Assembly (NCBI GenBank): GCA_031253705.1
Contig: JAIRVW010000066.1
Span: forward strand, 1-21,546
DNA from: Brucellaceae bacterium
GTDB lineage: Bacteria > Pseudomonadota > Alphaproteobacteria > Rhizobiales > Rhizobiaceae
Direction of reading: 5' to 3'
DNA: 21,546 bases
Shown: piece by piece, positions 6,586-15,296 of the stretch
How positions within the stretch are numbered: position 1 is the first letter of the stretch
Layout: every line of letters starts with the position of its first letter
Notes under the pieces: model-generated
The model's input: only the letters and a program-made list of their open reading frames with translations
What the model was told of the DNA's origin: nothing
The model's database searches: none
Translations under genes and position numbers: made by a program

Positions 6586-9528
6586 ATGAAAAAAGGTGAT
6601 CATCTCTTCCTCGTCGACGGCTCCGGCTATATCTTCCGCGCTTACCACGCCTTGCCGCCGCTCACCCGCAAATCAGACGGTTTGCCGGTCGGTGCGGTGT
6701 CCGGCTTCTGCAATATGCTGTGGAAGCTCCTGAAGGATGCGCGCAATACGGATGTCGGTGTTGTGCCGACCCATTTTGCGGTGATTTTCGATTATTCGTC
6801 GCAGACTTTCCGTAAGGAAATCTATCCGGACTATAAAGCCAACCGTACCGCGCCGCCGGAAGATCTGATCCCGCAATTCGGCCTGATCCGTCAGGCAACC
6901 CACGCTTTCAATCTGCCTTGCATTGAGAAGGAAGGCTATGAGGCGGATGATATTATCGCCACCTATGCCCGCCTTGCGGAAGAGGCCGGTGCGACCGTTA
7001 CCATTGTCTCGTCAGATAAAGACCTGATGCAGCTGGTGACAGATCACGTCTCTATGTATGACGGCATGAAGGACAAGCAGATTTCAATCCCTGAAGTGAT
7101 TGAAAAATGGGGTGTGCCGCCGGAGAAAATGATTGATCTGCAATCGCTGACCGGCGATTCAACCGATAATGTGCCGGGTATTCCGGGCATCGGGCCTAAA
7201 ACTGCCGCACAATTGCTGGAGGAATTCGGCGATCTGGATACGCTGCTGGCGCGTGCTTCTGAGATCAAACAGAATAAACGCCGCGAGAATATCATAGCAT
7301 TTGCGGATCAGACCCGTATTTCCCGTCAGCTTGTGACATTGAAGAATGATGTGCCGCTGGAGGTCGATCTTGATGGTCTGATGCTGGAGCCGCAGGACGG
7401 GCCGAAGCTGATCGGCTTCCTGAAAGCGATGGAACTGACCACGCTGACCCGCCGCGTGGCAGAGGCAACAGATACGGTTGCTGCTGAAATCGAGCCGATT
7501 ACTGTGGAGACAGAATGGGGCGCGGAAGCGCGCGGCCCTGATCTTGATCGCGGTACAGAGCACGTAGAAACTGCCGCTCCGGATAAAGCAGTTGCGACTG
7601 AAAGCGCAGAAAGCAGTGGCCAGTTAATGCGGCCGCAGGCGCTCGTTGAAGCCCGTAAAGCACAAGGCACTTCTGACAAGATTGATCATGCGGCCTATAT
7701 CGGCATTACTGATATTGCCGTGCTGAAAGACTGGGTTGATCAGGCCGTTGAGCAGGGTTTCGTCGCTTTTGACACTGAGACAACCTCGCTTGATCCGATG
7801 CAGGCGGAGCTGGTCGGTTTCTCGCTGGCGCTGGCCGCAGGCAAGGCTTGTTATGTACCACTGACGCATAAATCCGGTCAGGGGGATCTGCTGGGTGGCG
7901 GGCTGATCGAAGGGCAAATTCCGCTGAATGCGGCGCTGGCAGAACTGAAGCGCGTGCTGGAAGACCCGTCAGTGCTGATCATTGCCCAGAATATGAAATA
8001 TGACTGGCTGGTTATGCATCGTCTGGGCATTGATATTGCGCGTTTCGATGACACGATGTTGCTGTCCTATGCGCTGGATGCCGGCACCGGTACCCATGGT
8101 ATGGATGCACTGGCAGAGCGCTGGCTCGGTCACACGACAATTCCTTACAAGGATGTGGCAGGCACCGGCAAATCGGCCGTGACTTTTGACATGGTGCCGA
8201 TTGACCGCGCTATCGCTTATGGCGCGGAAGATGCCGACGTCACATTGCGCCTGTGGCAGGTGCTGAAACCACGTCTCGCTGCCGATGGTATGGCCTCGGT
8301 CTATGAACGGCTGGAGCGCCCGCTGGTTGAGGTTCTGGCGCGAATGGAAGAGCGCGGTGTCAGCGTTGACCGGCAAATTCTCTCCCGTCTGTCCGGTGAT
8401 CTGGCACAGTCGGCTGCGGCCATTGAAGATGAGATTTATACGCTTGCCGGTGAGAAGATGAATATCGGCTCACCGAAACAGCTCGGCGATATTCTGTTTG
8501 GCAAGCTTGGCCTGCCGGGTGGTTCAAAAACCAAGACCGGTCAATGGTCAACTTCTGCACAGGTGCTGGAGGATCTGGCGGCGGAAGGTCATGAACTGCC
8601 GCGCAAGATTGTAGACTGGCGCCAGCTTACCAAGCTCAAATCTACTTATACGGATGCGCTGCCCGGCTATATTCACCCTGAAACCAAACGGGTGCATACC
8701 TCCTATTCCATGGCGGTGACGACCACAGGTCGTCTGTCTTCATCAGAGCCGAACCTGCAGAATATTCCGGTACGTACCGCAGAAGGCCGCAAGATCCGCA
8801 CAGCCTTTGTGGCGCCGCAGGGCAAAAAACTGGTATCTGCCGACTATAGCCAGATTGAATTGCGTGTTCTTGCGCATGTGGCCGATATTGCGCAGCTGAA
8901 ACAGGCTTTTGATGACGGCATCGACATTCATGCGATGACGGCTTCTGAAATGTTCGGCGTGCCGGTGGAAGGCATGCCGTCTGAAGTGCGCCGCCGCGCC
9001 AAGGCGATCAATTTCGGCATTATTTACGGTATTTCGGCGTTTGGTCTTGCCAATCAGCTGTCCATTCCGCGTGAAGAGGCGGGTTCCTATATCCGTACCT
9101 ATTTTGAGCGTTTCCCCGGCATCAAGGATTATATGGAAGCGACCAAGGCGACCGCGCGTGAAAACGGCTATGTCGAAACGATTTTCGGTCGCCGTATCCA
9201 TTATCCGGAAATCAAGGCCAGCAATCCGCAAGTCCGTGCTTTCAATGAACGCGCGGCGATTAACGCGCCTATTCAGGGTTCGGCGGCAGATATTATCCGC
9301 CGTGCGATGATCCGTATGGAACCGGCGCTGCAAGCGGCAAAGCTCGATGCGCAAATGCTCTTGCAGGTGCATGACGAACTGATCTTCGAAGTGGATGACG
9401 CACAGGTTGATGCGACCATTGAAGTGGTGCGTGATGTGATGGTCAATGCGGCTATGCCTGCCGTTTCGATGGCTGTGCCGTTGCAGGTTGATGCCCGGGC
9501 CGCGCAAAACTGGGATGAAGCGCATTGA
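6586..9528 (+). CDS. polA: DNA polymerase I
   Basis: A 980-residue polymerase that fills gaps and removes RNA primers during replication and repair. The domains are in the usual order. The 5'-3' flap nuclease (about 1-290) has acidic clusters such as EGYEADDIIATYARL and SSDKDL, and the helix-hairpin-helix GIPGIGPKTAAQL. An acidic linker (about 305-360) follows. The 3'-5' proofreading domain (about 370-560) has intact Exo I DTE (Asp396, Glu398), Exo II (Asp473) and Exo III YGAED (Tyr545, Asp549). The polymerase domain has motif A DYSQIELR (Asp753), motif B RRAKAINFGIIYG and motif C HDE (Asp930). I chose the ATG at 6586 because MKKGDHLFLVDGSGYIFRAYHALPP is the typical N-terminus. An ATG at 6526 in the same frame would add 20 residues unlike the family. 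No strong ribosome site is seen before 6586. It is a single gene followed by a hairpin. Confidence 0.97.
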   Translation: MKKGDHLFLVDGSGYIFRAYHALPPLTRKSDGLPVGAVSGFCNMLWKLLKDARNTDVGVVPTHFAVIFDYSSQTFRKEIYPDYKANRTAPPEDLIPQFGLIRQATHAFNLPCIEKEGYEADDIIATYARLAEEAGATVTIVSSDKDLMQLVTDHVSMYDGMKDKQISIPEVIEKWGVPPEKMIDLQSLTGDSTDNVPGIPGIGPKTAAQLLEEFGDLDTLLARASEIKQNKRRENIIAFADQTRISRQLVTLKNDVPLEVDLDGLMLEPQDGPKLIGFLKAMELTTLTRRVAEATDTVAAEIEPITVETEWGAEARGPDLDRGTEHVETAAPDKAVATESAESSGQLMRPQALVEARKAQGTSDKIDHAAYIGITDIAVLKDWVDQAVEQGFVAFDTETTSLDPMQAELVGFSLALAAGKACYVPLTHKSGQGDLLGGGLIEGQIPLNAALAELKRVLEDPSVLIIAQNMKYDWLVMHRLGIDIARFDDTMLLSYALDAGTGTHGMDALAERWLGHTTIPYKDVAGTGKSAVTFDMVPIDRAIAYGAEDADVTLRLWQVLKPRLAADGMASVYERLERPLVEVLARMEERGVSVDRQILSRLSGDLAQSAAAIEDEIYTLAGEKMNIGSPKQLGDILFGKLGLPGGSKTKTGQWSTSAQVLEDLAAEGHELPRKIVDWRQLTKLKSTYTDALPGYIHPETKRVHTSYSMAVTTTGRLSSSEPNLQNIPVRTAEGRKIRTAFVAPQGKKLVSADYSQIELRVLAHVADIAQLKQAFDDGIDIHAMTASEMFGVPVEGMPSEVRRRAKAINFGIIYGISAFGLANQLSIPREEAGSYIRTYFERFPGIKDYMEATKATARENGYVETIFGRRIHYPEIKASNPQVRAFNERAAINAPIQGSAADIIRRAMIRMEPALQAAKLDAQMLLQVHDELIFEVDDAQVDATIEVVRDVMVNAAMPAVSMAVPLQVDARAAQNWDEAH

Positions 9529-9546
9529 TCTTATGCGGTTAATGCA

Positions 9547-9600
9547 TTAAGAGGCGTGAGAACATGCTGCAAAATTCCGGTTTTGCAGCAGAGCGCCTTA
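9547..9600 (+). terminator. Terminator-like hairpin after polA
   Basis: TGCTGCAAAA (9565-9574) and TTTTGCAGCA (9581-9590) make a perfect 10-bp stem with a 6-nt loop, extended outward by TAAG-A-GGCG and CGCCTTA. No T-run follows the outer stem, so it could be a weak terminator or an RNA 3'-end stabiliser. Confidence 0.45.
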
Positions 9601-9658
9601 AAAAGCGGGTGGCTGGTTCTGCTGCACGGAATTGATTGAAACAATCAGCTGTTGCAGA

Positions 9659-9687
9659 TTGACCTTATTGCCATTCGCGTTTACTTA
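9659..9687 (+). promoter_or_regulatory. Predicted sigma70 promoter for the DEAD-box helicase gene
   Basis: TTGACC (9659-9664), 17-nt spacer, TACTTA (9682-9687). The predicted start near 9694 leaves a leader of about 185 nt before the helicase ATG. Found by eye only. Confidence 0.4.
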
Positions 9688-9877
9688 GCGCAGCATCATC
9701 ACTTATTGTTGTTTGCTTATTTACGTTGTCGGTCACGGATGTGTGAAAGCATGGCTAGACGGATTGTTCCGTTTAATCATGAATGAAGCCAGGGATGGGA
9801 CATTTGCTTCTGAAGTTTCAGGGCAAATAATGTCGGGGCCAGTTGATGCGTGGGTGAGCCATTGCTGAAAGTCATTC

Positions 9878-11716
9878 ATGACCTTGCCTTCTACTATTGC
9901 ACCTGCCCTTGCCGGTGCGCTCAAAGCTCGTGGCTATGAGGAACTGACCTCCGTTCAGGAAGCTATGCTGACGCCTGACAATGACGGTCGCGATCTGCTG
10001 GTTTCCGCTCAGACCGGCTCCGGTAAAACTGTTGCCTTTGGTATTGCCATGGCGCCTGATCTGCTCGAACAGGGCGATCGTCTGGAAGCCCCGCGCGCAC
10101 CATTGGCTCTGATTATTGCGCCGACACGCGAGCTGGCTCTGCAGGTAGCCCGTGAGCTGGAATGGCTCTACGCGCCAACCGGTGCCCGTATCACCACTTG
10201 TGTTGGTGGTATGGATATCCGCACTGAACGCCGCAATCTGGAACGCGGCGCGCATATTATCGTGGGTACGCCTGGTCGTCTGCGCGATCATATTACCCGC
10301 CGTGCGCTGAACATGTCTGATCTGCGTGCTGTTGTGCTTGATGAAGCCGATGAGATGCTTGATCTCGGCTTCCGTGAAGATCTGGAATTCATTCTCGGTG
10401 AAGCACCGGAAGACCGCCGCACACTGATGTTCTCGGCAACGGTTTCCAAATCCATTGCTTTGCTTGCCAAGCGTTTCCAGAAAGATGCATTGCGCATTAC
10501 TGCCACTGCATCCCATGAAAAACATGCTGATATTACCTATCAGGCAATGATCGTGCCGCCGCATGAGCGCGAAAACGCGATCATCAACACGCTGCTCTAT
10601 TATGATAATGTCAACACCATTATCTTTGCCTCCACCCGTGAAGGCGTGAAGCATCTGGCAAGCCGTCTGAGCAATCGTGGTTTCTCGGTTGTGGCGCTGT
10701 CCGGTGAATTGTCACAGGCTGAACGTACCAATGCGCTGCAATCCATGCGTGATGGCCGTGCCCGTGTTTGCGTAGCAACAGACGTTGCTGCTCGCGGTAT
10801 CGATCTGCCAAACCTTGATCTGGTTATTCATGCCGATCTGCCGAATAACGGTGAAACATTGCTGCACCGCTCCGGCCGTACCGGTCGTGCAGGCCGTAAG
10901 GGTACCTGTATTCTGGTGGTTCCGTTCTCCCGCCGTCGTTCGGCTGAACGTCTGCTGCAGATGACACGTCTGGATGCCAAGAGCATTGCAGCGCCGACCA
11001 TTAGTGCAGTTCAGGAAAAAGTTCGTGAGGTTATCCTCAGCAACGAGCGTCTCAGCGATGAGATTCCTGAAGATATGCAGGAGCTGATGCGCGAATTGCA
11101 GGCACGTTATACGCCTGAACAGATCGCGAGCGCTTATCTGCGTCGTGAAATCGAAAGCCGTCCGGCACCGGAAGATGTTTCTGAAGGTCCTGTACGTGCC
11201 TTGGGCGCACCGGCACGCGAGCGCGGTGAACGTGGCGAGCGTTCGGAGCGTGCTCCGCGTGAAGATCGCTCTTCCTTTAATGGCGGTGCATGGTTTACGC
11301 TGTCGGCCGGTCGCAAACACCGCGCTGATCCGAAATGGATTTTGCCGCTGATCTGTAAAGCCGGTCAGGTTTCCAAGGGCGATGTCGGTGCGATCCGCAT
11401 TCTTGAAAACGAAACCCGTTTCGAGATTAACAGCGAAAAAGCCAAAGAATATTTTGCCACTGTTGAAGAACAGGGTACCGGCGAAAAAGGTCTGGTGATC
11501 CGTACTTCTTCTGCTCCTGAGCAGGAAAGCCGTGGCCCGCGTTCGGACCGTGGTGGCGATCGTCGTTTCGACAAGCGCGGTGGCGATGACAAGCCAGGCT
11601 GGGGCGCGCCAAAAGGCAAATCCCGCTTTAAAGGCGGCGAAGGCAAACCTTACGGCGATAAGCCGAAAGGTCCGCGTAAGCCACGTGAAGGCGGCGACCG
11701 CAAATTCTCCCGCTGA
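9878..11716 (+). CDS. DEAD-box ATP-dependent RNA helicase with DbpA-type RNA-binding domain
   Basis: A 612-residue RNA helicase of the DeaD/CsdA-DbpA group, expected to remodel RNA in ribosome assembly, mRNA decay or cold adaptation. All core motifs are visible: Q motif (Gln27), motif I AQTGSGKT (44-51), Ia PTRELA, GG, Ib TPGR, II DEAD (155-158), III SAT (186-188), IV IIFAS, V ATDVAARGID (300-309) and VI HRSGRTGRAGR. A C-terminal DbpA RNA-binding domain spans about 466-545 (WFTLSAGRKHRADPKWILP onward). It is flanked by Arg/Glu-rich linkers and a basic Gly/Arg/Lys tail (about 550-612). In this frame a TGA lies four codons upstream (9866-9868), so the ATG at 9878 is the first possible ATG; no clear ribosome site is visible. 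The gene is monocistronic with a clear terminator. DeaD and DbpA orthology cannot be separated by eye, so no symbol is given. Confidence 0.93.
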   Translation: MTLPSTIAPALAGALKARGYEELTSVQEAMLTPDNDGRDLLVSAQTGSGKTVAFGIAMAPDLLEQGDRLEAPRAPLALIIAPTRELALQVARELEWLYAPTGARITTCVGGMDIRTERRNLERGAHIIVGTPGRLRDHITRRALNMSDLRAVVLDEADEMLDLGFREDLEFILGEAPEDRRTLMFSATVSKSIALLAKRFQKDALRITATASHEKHADITYQAMIVPPHERENAIINTLLYYDNVNTIIFASTREGVKHLASRLSNRGFSVVALSGELSQAERTNALQSMRDGRARVCVATDVAARGIDLPNLDLVIHADLPNNGETLLHRSGRTGRAGRKGTCILVVPFSRRRSAERLLQMTRLDAKSIAAPTISAVQEKVREVILSNERLSDEIPEDMQELMRELQARYTPEQIASAYLRREIESRPAPEDVSEGPVRALGAPARERGERGERSERAPREDRSSFNGGAWFTLSAGRKHRADPKWILPLICKAGQVSKGDVGAIRILENETRFEINSEKAKEYFATVEEQGTGEKGLVIRTSSAPEQESRGPRSDRGGDRRFDKRGGDDKPGWGAPKGKSRFKGGEGKPYGDKPKGPRKPREGGDRKFSR

Positions 11717-11732
11717 TATTTTAGCTTTGAAG

Positions 11733-11760
11733 AACCCGCTCTCTGAGCGGGTTTTTTGTT
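11733..11760 (+). terminator. Intrinsic terminator of the helicase gene
   Basis: AACCCGCTC (11733-11741) and GAGCGGGTT (11745-11753) form a perfect 9-bp stem with a 3-nt loop, followed by TTTTGTT. It lies 16 bases past the helicase stop codon. Confidence 0.9.
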
Positions 11761-11863
11761 TTCATAAGGTTATGGCTTGCTGTTTGGAAAGGGCTGGGTT
11801 AGGTATCTGATATATTAGGCTGTTGTTGAGGCAGTCTTGATGTGCAGGGAGGATACCGCAACC

Positions 11864-12874
11864 ATGACCGCTACGATTACCATCACGCTTGAAGACGCTT
11901 ATCAGCTGGCAAAACAGACCTTTATCAAACTCGGACTTTCCGAGGAACATGCGCAGGCCAATGCGCGTTTGCTGCAAAGCTGTCAGCGTGACGAGTGTGA
12001 TTCACACGGGCTTTATCGCGTTTTGAGCTGTGCTCAGACCATTAAAGCCGGTGCTGTCACTCTGGATGCGGTACCGGAAGTGGAAGACCGTGCAGGCGGT
12101 ATTGTCGCGGTGGATGCCAAAGGCGGCTATTCTTTGCTGGCGCTGGAAAAGGGCTTGGCCTTACTGGTGGAAAAAACCCGCAAGCTGGGCATTGCCGCGA
12201 TGGCAATCAATAATTGTGTGCATTTCTCGGCTCTGTGGCCGGAAGTGGAAATGCTGGCAGAACATGGTCTGGTATCTTTAACAATGGTACCGAGCCATTC
12301 ATGGGTTGCGCCTGCCGGTGGTAAAATTGGCGTGTTTGGTACCAATCCGATTGCATTCGGCTGGCCGCGCGCCGGTAAGTATCCGTTTGTTTTCGACTTC
12401 GCCACCAGTGCTGCGGCGCGCGGCGAGATTGAACTGCATCGCCGTGCGGGTAAGCCGATCCCGGAAGGTTGGGCGGTTGATAAGGATGGTGTGCCGACAA
12501 CTGATGCGCAGACGGCTCTGGAAGGCGCGATGCTGACCTTCGGCGGTTATAAAGGTTCCGCTCTGTCCGCCATGGTGGAGCTGCTGGCAGGGCCATTGAT
12601 CGGCGATATGCTGAGCCTTGAATCTCAGGCATGGGATAATGGTCGCGGCGCAACACCGCGTCACGGGGAAATCGTGATTGCATTTAATCCGGAGAGTTTC
12701 CTCGGTGCGGCTATAGCTGAGCATATGGGACGGGCGGAAAAGATGTTCTCGGCAATTACTGAACAGGGCGCGCGTCTGCCATCGCAGCGTCGTTACGAAG
12801 CCCGTGAACGCAGCCTTGCCAATGGCACTGTGACCATTCCGCAGAAACTTTACGACGATATCCGCGCTTTGTAA
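11864..12874 (+). CDS. dpkA: LDH2/MDH2-family NAD(P)H oxidoreductase, DpkA-like (delta-1-piperideine/pyrroline-2-carboxylate reductase)
   Basis: A 336-residue member of the malate/L-lactate dehydrogenase 2 family, which has its own non-Rossmann NAD(P) fold. Seen: DSHGLYR with the family His48, AINNCVHFSALWPEVE, GTNPIAF, FDFATSA, GKPIPEGWAVDKDG, FGGYKGSALS and RRYEARER near the end. This pattern follows Pseudomonas putida DpkA, as I recall it, more closely than malate, sulfolactate or ureidoglycolate dehydrogenases. The likely reaction is NADPH reduction of cyclic imino acids from D-lysine or D-proline/hydroxyproline breakdown to L-pipecolate or L-proline; the substrate is inferred. I chose the ATG at 11864, which has AGGGAGG (11846-11852) upstream; an in-frame ATG at 11837 would add nine residues and lies before that ribosome site. 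It stands alone, with no other amino-acid catabolic gene nearby. Confidence 0.85.
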   Translation: MTATITITLEDAYQLAKQTFIKLGLSEEHAQANARLLQSCQRDECDSHGLYRVLSCAQTIKAGAVTLDAVPEVEDRAGGIVAVDAKGGYSLLALEKGLALLVEKTRKLGIAAMAINNCVHFSALWPEVEMLAEHGLVSLTMVPSHSWVAPAGGKIGVFGTNPIAFGWPRAGKYPFVFDFATSAAARGEIELHRRAGKPIPEGWAVDKDGVPTTDAQTALEGAMLTFGGYKGSALSAMVELLAGPLIGDMLSLESQAWDNGRGATPRHGEIVIAFNPESFLGAAIAEHMGRAEKMFSAITEQGARLPSQRRYEARERSLANGTVTIPQKLYDDIRAL

Positions 12875-12908
12875 GTGTGATCGTAACAAGTCTGAGTGCG
12901 GCACATCT

Positions 12909-12940
12909 ATCACGCCATGATGAAAAAGACATGGCGTGAT
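12909..12940 (+). terminator. Perfect hairpin after the DpkA-like gene (possible terminator)
   Basis: ATCACGCCATG (12909-12919) and CATGGCGTGAT (12930-12940) form an 11-bp perfect stem with an A-rich 10-nt loop. No T-run follows on either strand, so it is at best a weak or factor-assisted terminator, or a 3'-end stabiliser. It sits between the reductase stop and the btuB promoter. Confidence 0.4.
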
Positions 12941-12950
12941 TACAGAAGAA

Positions 12951-12979
12951 TTGACCGGTAAGCGGTGCATTGTTATCGC
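12951..12979 (+). promoter_or_regulatory. Predicted sigma70 promoter of the B12 uptake operon
   Basis: TTGACC (12951-12956), 17-nt spacer, TATCGC (12974-12979). The predicted transcription start near 12986 coincides with the 5' arm of the riboswitch P1 stem (12987), which supports the call. Confidence 0.6.
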
Positions 12980-12986
12980 TTGATAC

Positions 12987-13152
12987 GGAAAAGGTTTTGC
13001 TCATTGCAGCAAATGAAAAGGGAACACGGTGCCTAATCCGTGACTGCCCCCGCAACTGTATCCGGTGAGCGGCCTCCGGTAAGCCACTGCCTGAAAAGGC
13101 GGGAAGGCGGAGTGCCTGCGATGACCCGTAAGTCAGGAGACCTGCCTTTTCC
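12987..13152 (+). promoter_or_regulatory. Cobalamin riboswitch (AdoCbl aptamer)
   Basis: The conserved core is unmistakable: GGGAACACGGTG, then CCGTGACTGCCCCCGCAACTG, GCCACTGCC, GGGAAGGC, GATGACCCGTAAG, and the B12 box AGTCAGGAGACCTGCC (13131-13146). The closing P1 stem is a perfect 8 bp, GGAAAAGG (12987-12994) with CCTTTTCC (13145-13152). It lies in the leader of btuB and should turn the operon down when adenosylcobalamin or a related cobalamin binds (established for the family). Confidence 0.96.
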
Positions 13153-13153
13153 T

Positions 13154-13206
13154 GTCACCAGCCGGCGCACGAGGGGTGCGCAGGCGCGGACGTCCGTGAC
13201 GGTGAC
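13154..13206 (+). promoter_or_regulatory. Hairpin directly after the riboswitch (possible expression platform)
   Basis: GTCACC (13154-13159) pairs with GGTGAC (13201-13206), enclosing GCGCAC (13165-13170) with GTGCGC (13176-13181) and the palindrome GGACGTCC (13188-13195). It begins two bases after P1. No T-run follows, and the btuB start is about 125 bases further on, so the switching mechanism is not obvious from sequence. Confidence 0.4.
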
Positions 13207-13332
13207 ATTGTTAAAATGTTGCCGCATGCGGATATGCCTGTTGTTTTCAGCCTGTCTCAAATGTGGTTCGTATCATTCAGGGCAATATCCGGCCGGAGAG
13301 GTGCCGCATTGCCTGAACTCAGGCGGGACAGC

Positions 13333-15294
13333 ATGACACATAATTTGTTGCAGCATCAAAAATCAATTCTGATACTCGGAACTGCTCTGACTGCGTTCAG
13401 CCTCGGCATCGCGCAGGCGGAAGAGAAAAAGTCAGAACCGGTACAGCTTAAAGAAATTATCGTGACCGCCGGACGCACGCCGATTGAAGAGGGCAAAACC
13501 GGCCGTGCAGTCACAGTAATCACCGGAAAACAGCTTGAACAAAATCAGGTGCGCTATGTGGCCGATGCGCTGCGCATGGTGCCGGGTTTTGCAGTATCGC
13601 GTTCAGGCTCTAAAGGCGGCATGACCAATATACGTGTGCGTGGTGCTGAAGCAAACCATCTTCTGGTGATGGTTGACGGCGTTGAAATGAATGCCGCTTC
13701 CGGCGATGCCTATGATTTTGGTGCGTTGCAGGCTGAAGACATTGAGCGGATTGAAATTCTGCGCGGCCCTCAGAGCGCATTCTGGGGTTCAAACGCACTG
13801 GCCGGTGTGGTGAATATCATCACTAAAGGCGGCAAGCGCGATGGTTTCAAAATCAGCGGTACAACAGAAGGCGGCAGCCAGAATTCATGGCTCGGTGGAG
13901 TGTTGTTGCAGGGCGGTGCTGAAAATTATGATATGGCACTGGCCGCCTCCTACCGCCGCACCAAAGGCTTCAATATTTCTGATATCGGCGATGAAAAAGA
14001 CGGTGATGAAAATCTGACGCTGAATGGCAAAGTTAATGTTGATTTGTCAGATACAGCCAAGCTCGATGCCACTTTACGTTATGTGAAGAACCGCACTGAT
14101 CTTGATAATATGACATCGCTTAACCCGCTGGATTCAATTGGTCTGGAAGGTAAGACGAATGAGCTTCTCGGCAGTGTCGGTCTGGCATGGACTGCATTGG
14201 ATGATGCGTTGACACAGAAACTGCGCTTCACCGGCAGTGACCGTAAATATGAATATATTGCACCGGTCTATCCGGCTGAAAACAAGGGCAGCCGTTATAC
14301 AGCTTCCTATCAGGTGACCTATGCTTTTGATACACCGGTTTTTGCGGATGCACATCATAAAATCACCGGCGGTATCGAATGGCAGCAGGAACGCTTCCGT
14401 CAGATTGCAACAGATTTTGATTTGTCAGATCCGTGGATGGATCCGACCCAGTTTGAACATCACAAACGCTCAATGTATTCCTTCGTCGGCGAATATAACG
14501 GTGAGTTTGCTGATCAGTTTTACGTTAATCTCGGTCTGCGTCATGACGTGAATAAAGACTTTGACAATGCCACAACTTTCTCACTGAGCGGCGCATGGGC
14601 TATTCCCGATACCGATGCGCGCCTGCATAGTTCTGTTGGTACCGGTGTGACCAATCCGACGTTCTATGAGCAGTTTGGTTTTATCCCGAGCAGTTTTATT
14701 GGTAATCCGTCTTTGACTCCTGAGAAAAGCCTCGGCTGGGATATTGGTCTGGAATATGCTTTCTTTGATGGTCTTCTGGTAACAGATGTTACCTATTTCA
14801 ATCAGGATCTGCGTGATGAGATTGTGAGCGTTTATAATATTGATGGCACGTCAACAGTGAAAAATCTCGACGGGAAAAGTCACCGCCATGGCGTGGAAGT
14901 GGGAGCAACACTGAACCTGTTCCATGGCTTTACTGCTGGCGGCAGCTATACTTACACATCCTCGAAAGGTGCGGATGATCTGGATGCGGTACGTCGTCCG
15001 CGTCATTCCGGTTCAGCGAATATAGCCTATACATTTTATGATGATCGTGCACGTTTGTTTGGTGAAGCGATCTTCAACGGAAAAATGGAAGATTCTGCTT
15101 ATATCAGTGGTGCGCCAACGCGCGTTAATCTGAGTGGCTATACCGTGGTCAATATTGGCGGCAGTTATAAGTTCACCGATAAGCTGGAAGGTTATGCCCG
15201 TATCGAAAACCTGTTCGATAAAAAATATCAGGAAGTCTACGGTTATAATACACCGGGTCGCGGTGCATTCGCCGGTTTGAAAGCCTCTTTCTGA
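13333..15294 (+). CDS. btuB: TonB-dependent outer-membrane vitamin B12 receptor
   Basis: A 653-residue outer-membrane receptor that should bind cobalamin outside and import it with TonB-ExbBD energy. Seen: a signal peptide MTHNLLQHQKSILILGTALT with likely cleavage after AQA near residue 29, a TonB box EIIVTAG, a plug domain (about 35-160) with VRGAEANHLLVMVDGVEMN and ERIEILRGPQSAFWGSNAL, then a beta-barrel ending in a terminal Phe as expected for BAM assembly. The length is close to that of known BtuB-type receptors. I chose the ATG at 13333 because the signal peptide starts there, with GGCGGGA upstream. The frame stays open to an ATG at 13216, but those 39 codons would bury the signal peptide. 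The cobalamin riboswitch and downstream btuFCD genes support B12 rather than siderophore as substrate. Confidence 0.95.
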   Translation: MTHNLLQHQKSILILGTALTAFSLGIAQAEEKKSEPVQLKEIIVTAGRTPIEEGKTGRAVTVITGKQLEQNQVRYVADALRMVPGFAVSRSGSKGGMTNIRVRGAEANHLLVMVDGVEMNAASGDAYDFGALQAEDIERIEILRGPQSAFWGSNALAGVVNIITKGGKRDGFKISGTTEGGSQNSWLGGVLLQGGAENYDMALAASYRRTKGFNISDIGDEKDGDENLTLNGKVNVDLSDTAKLDATLRYVKNRTDLDNMTSLNPLDSIGLEGKTNELLGSVGLAWTALDDALTQKLRFTGSDRKYEYIAPVYPAENKGSRYTASYQVTYAFDTPVFADAHHKITGGIEWQQERFRQIATDFDLSDPWMDPTQFEHHKRSMYSFVGEYNGEFADQFYVNLGLRHDVNKDFDNATTFSLSGAWAIPDTDARLHSSVGTGVTNPTFYEQFGFIPSSFIGNPSLTPEKSLGWDIGLEYAFFDGLLVTDVTYFNQDLRDEIVSVYNIDGTSTVKNLDGKSHRHGVEVGATLNLFHGFTAGGSYTYTSSKGADDLDAVRRPRHSGSANIAYTFYDDRARLFGEAIFNGKMEDSAYISGAPTRVNLSGYTVVNIGGSYKFTDKLEGYARIENLFDKKYQEVYGYNTPGRGAFAGLKASF

Positions 15295-15296
15295 GA

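Larger units (their letters stand above)
9529..9877. other. Intergenic region with hairpins and the helicase leader
   Basis: About 350 bases without a gene. It holds the polA terminator-like hairpin (9547-9600), a two-tier hairpin (CTGCA 9622-9626 with TGCAG 9653-9657, inner TGATTG 9633-9638 with CAATCA 9642-9647), a promoter candidate (9659-9687), and about 185 bases of likely untranslated leader before the helicase ATG. Confidence 0.6.

Noticed and set aside
8743..9525. 260-codon minus-strand open frame opposite polA
   Set aside because: It lies wholly within conserved polymerase motifs on the other strand, with a shadow-type composition and no domain.
9872..10654. 260-codon minus-strand open frame opposite the helicase
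   Set aside because: It is antisense to helicase core motifs and resembles no known protein.
13216..13332. Possible 39-residue N-terminal extension of BtuB
   Set aside because: A clear signal peptide begins at the ATG at 13333. An extension would bury it and would be translated from the riboswitch leader.
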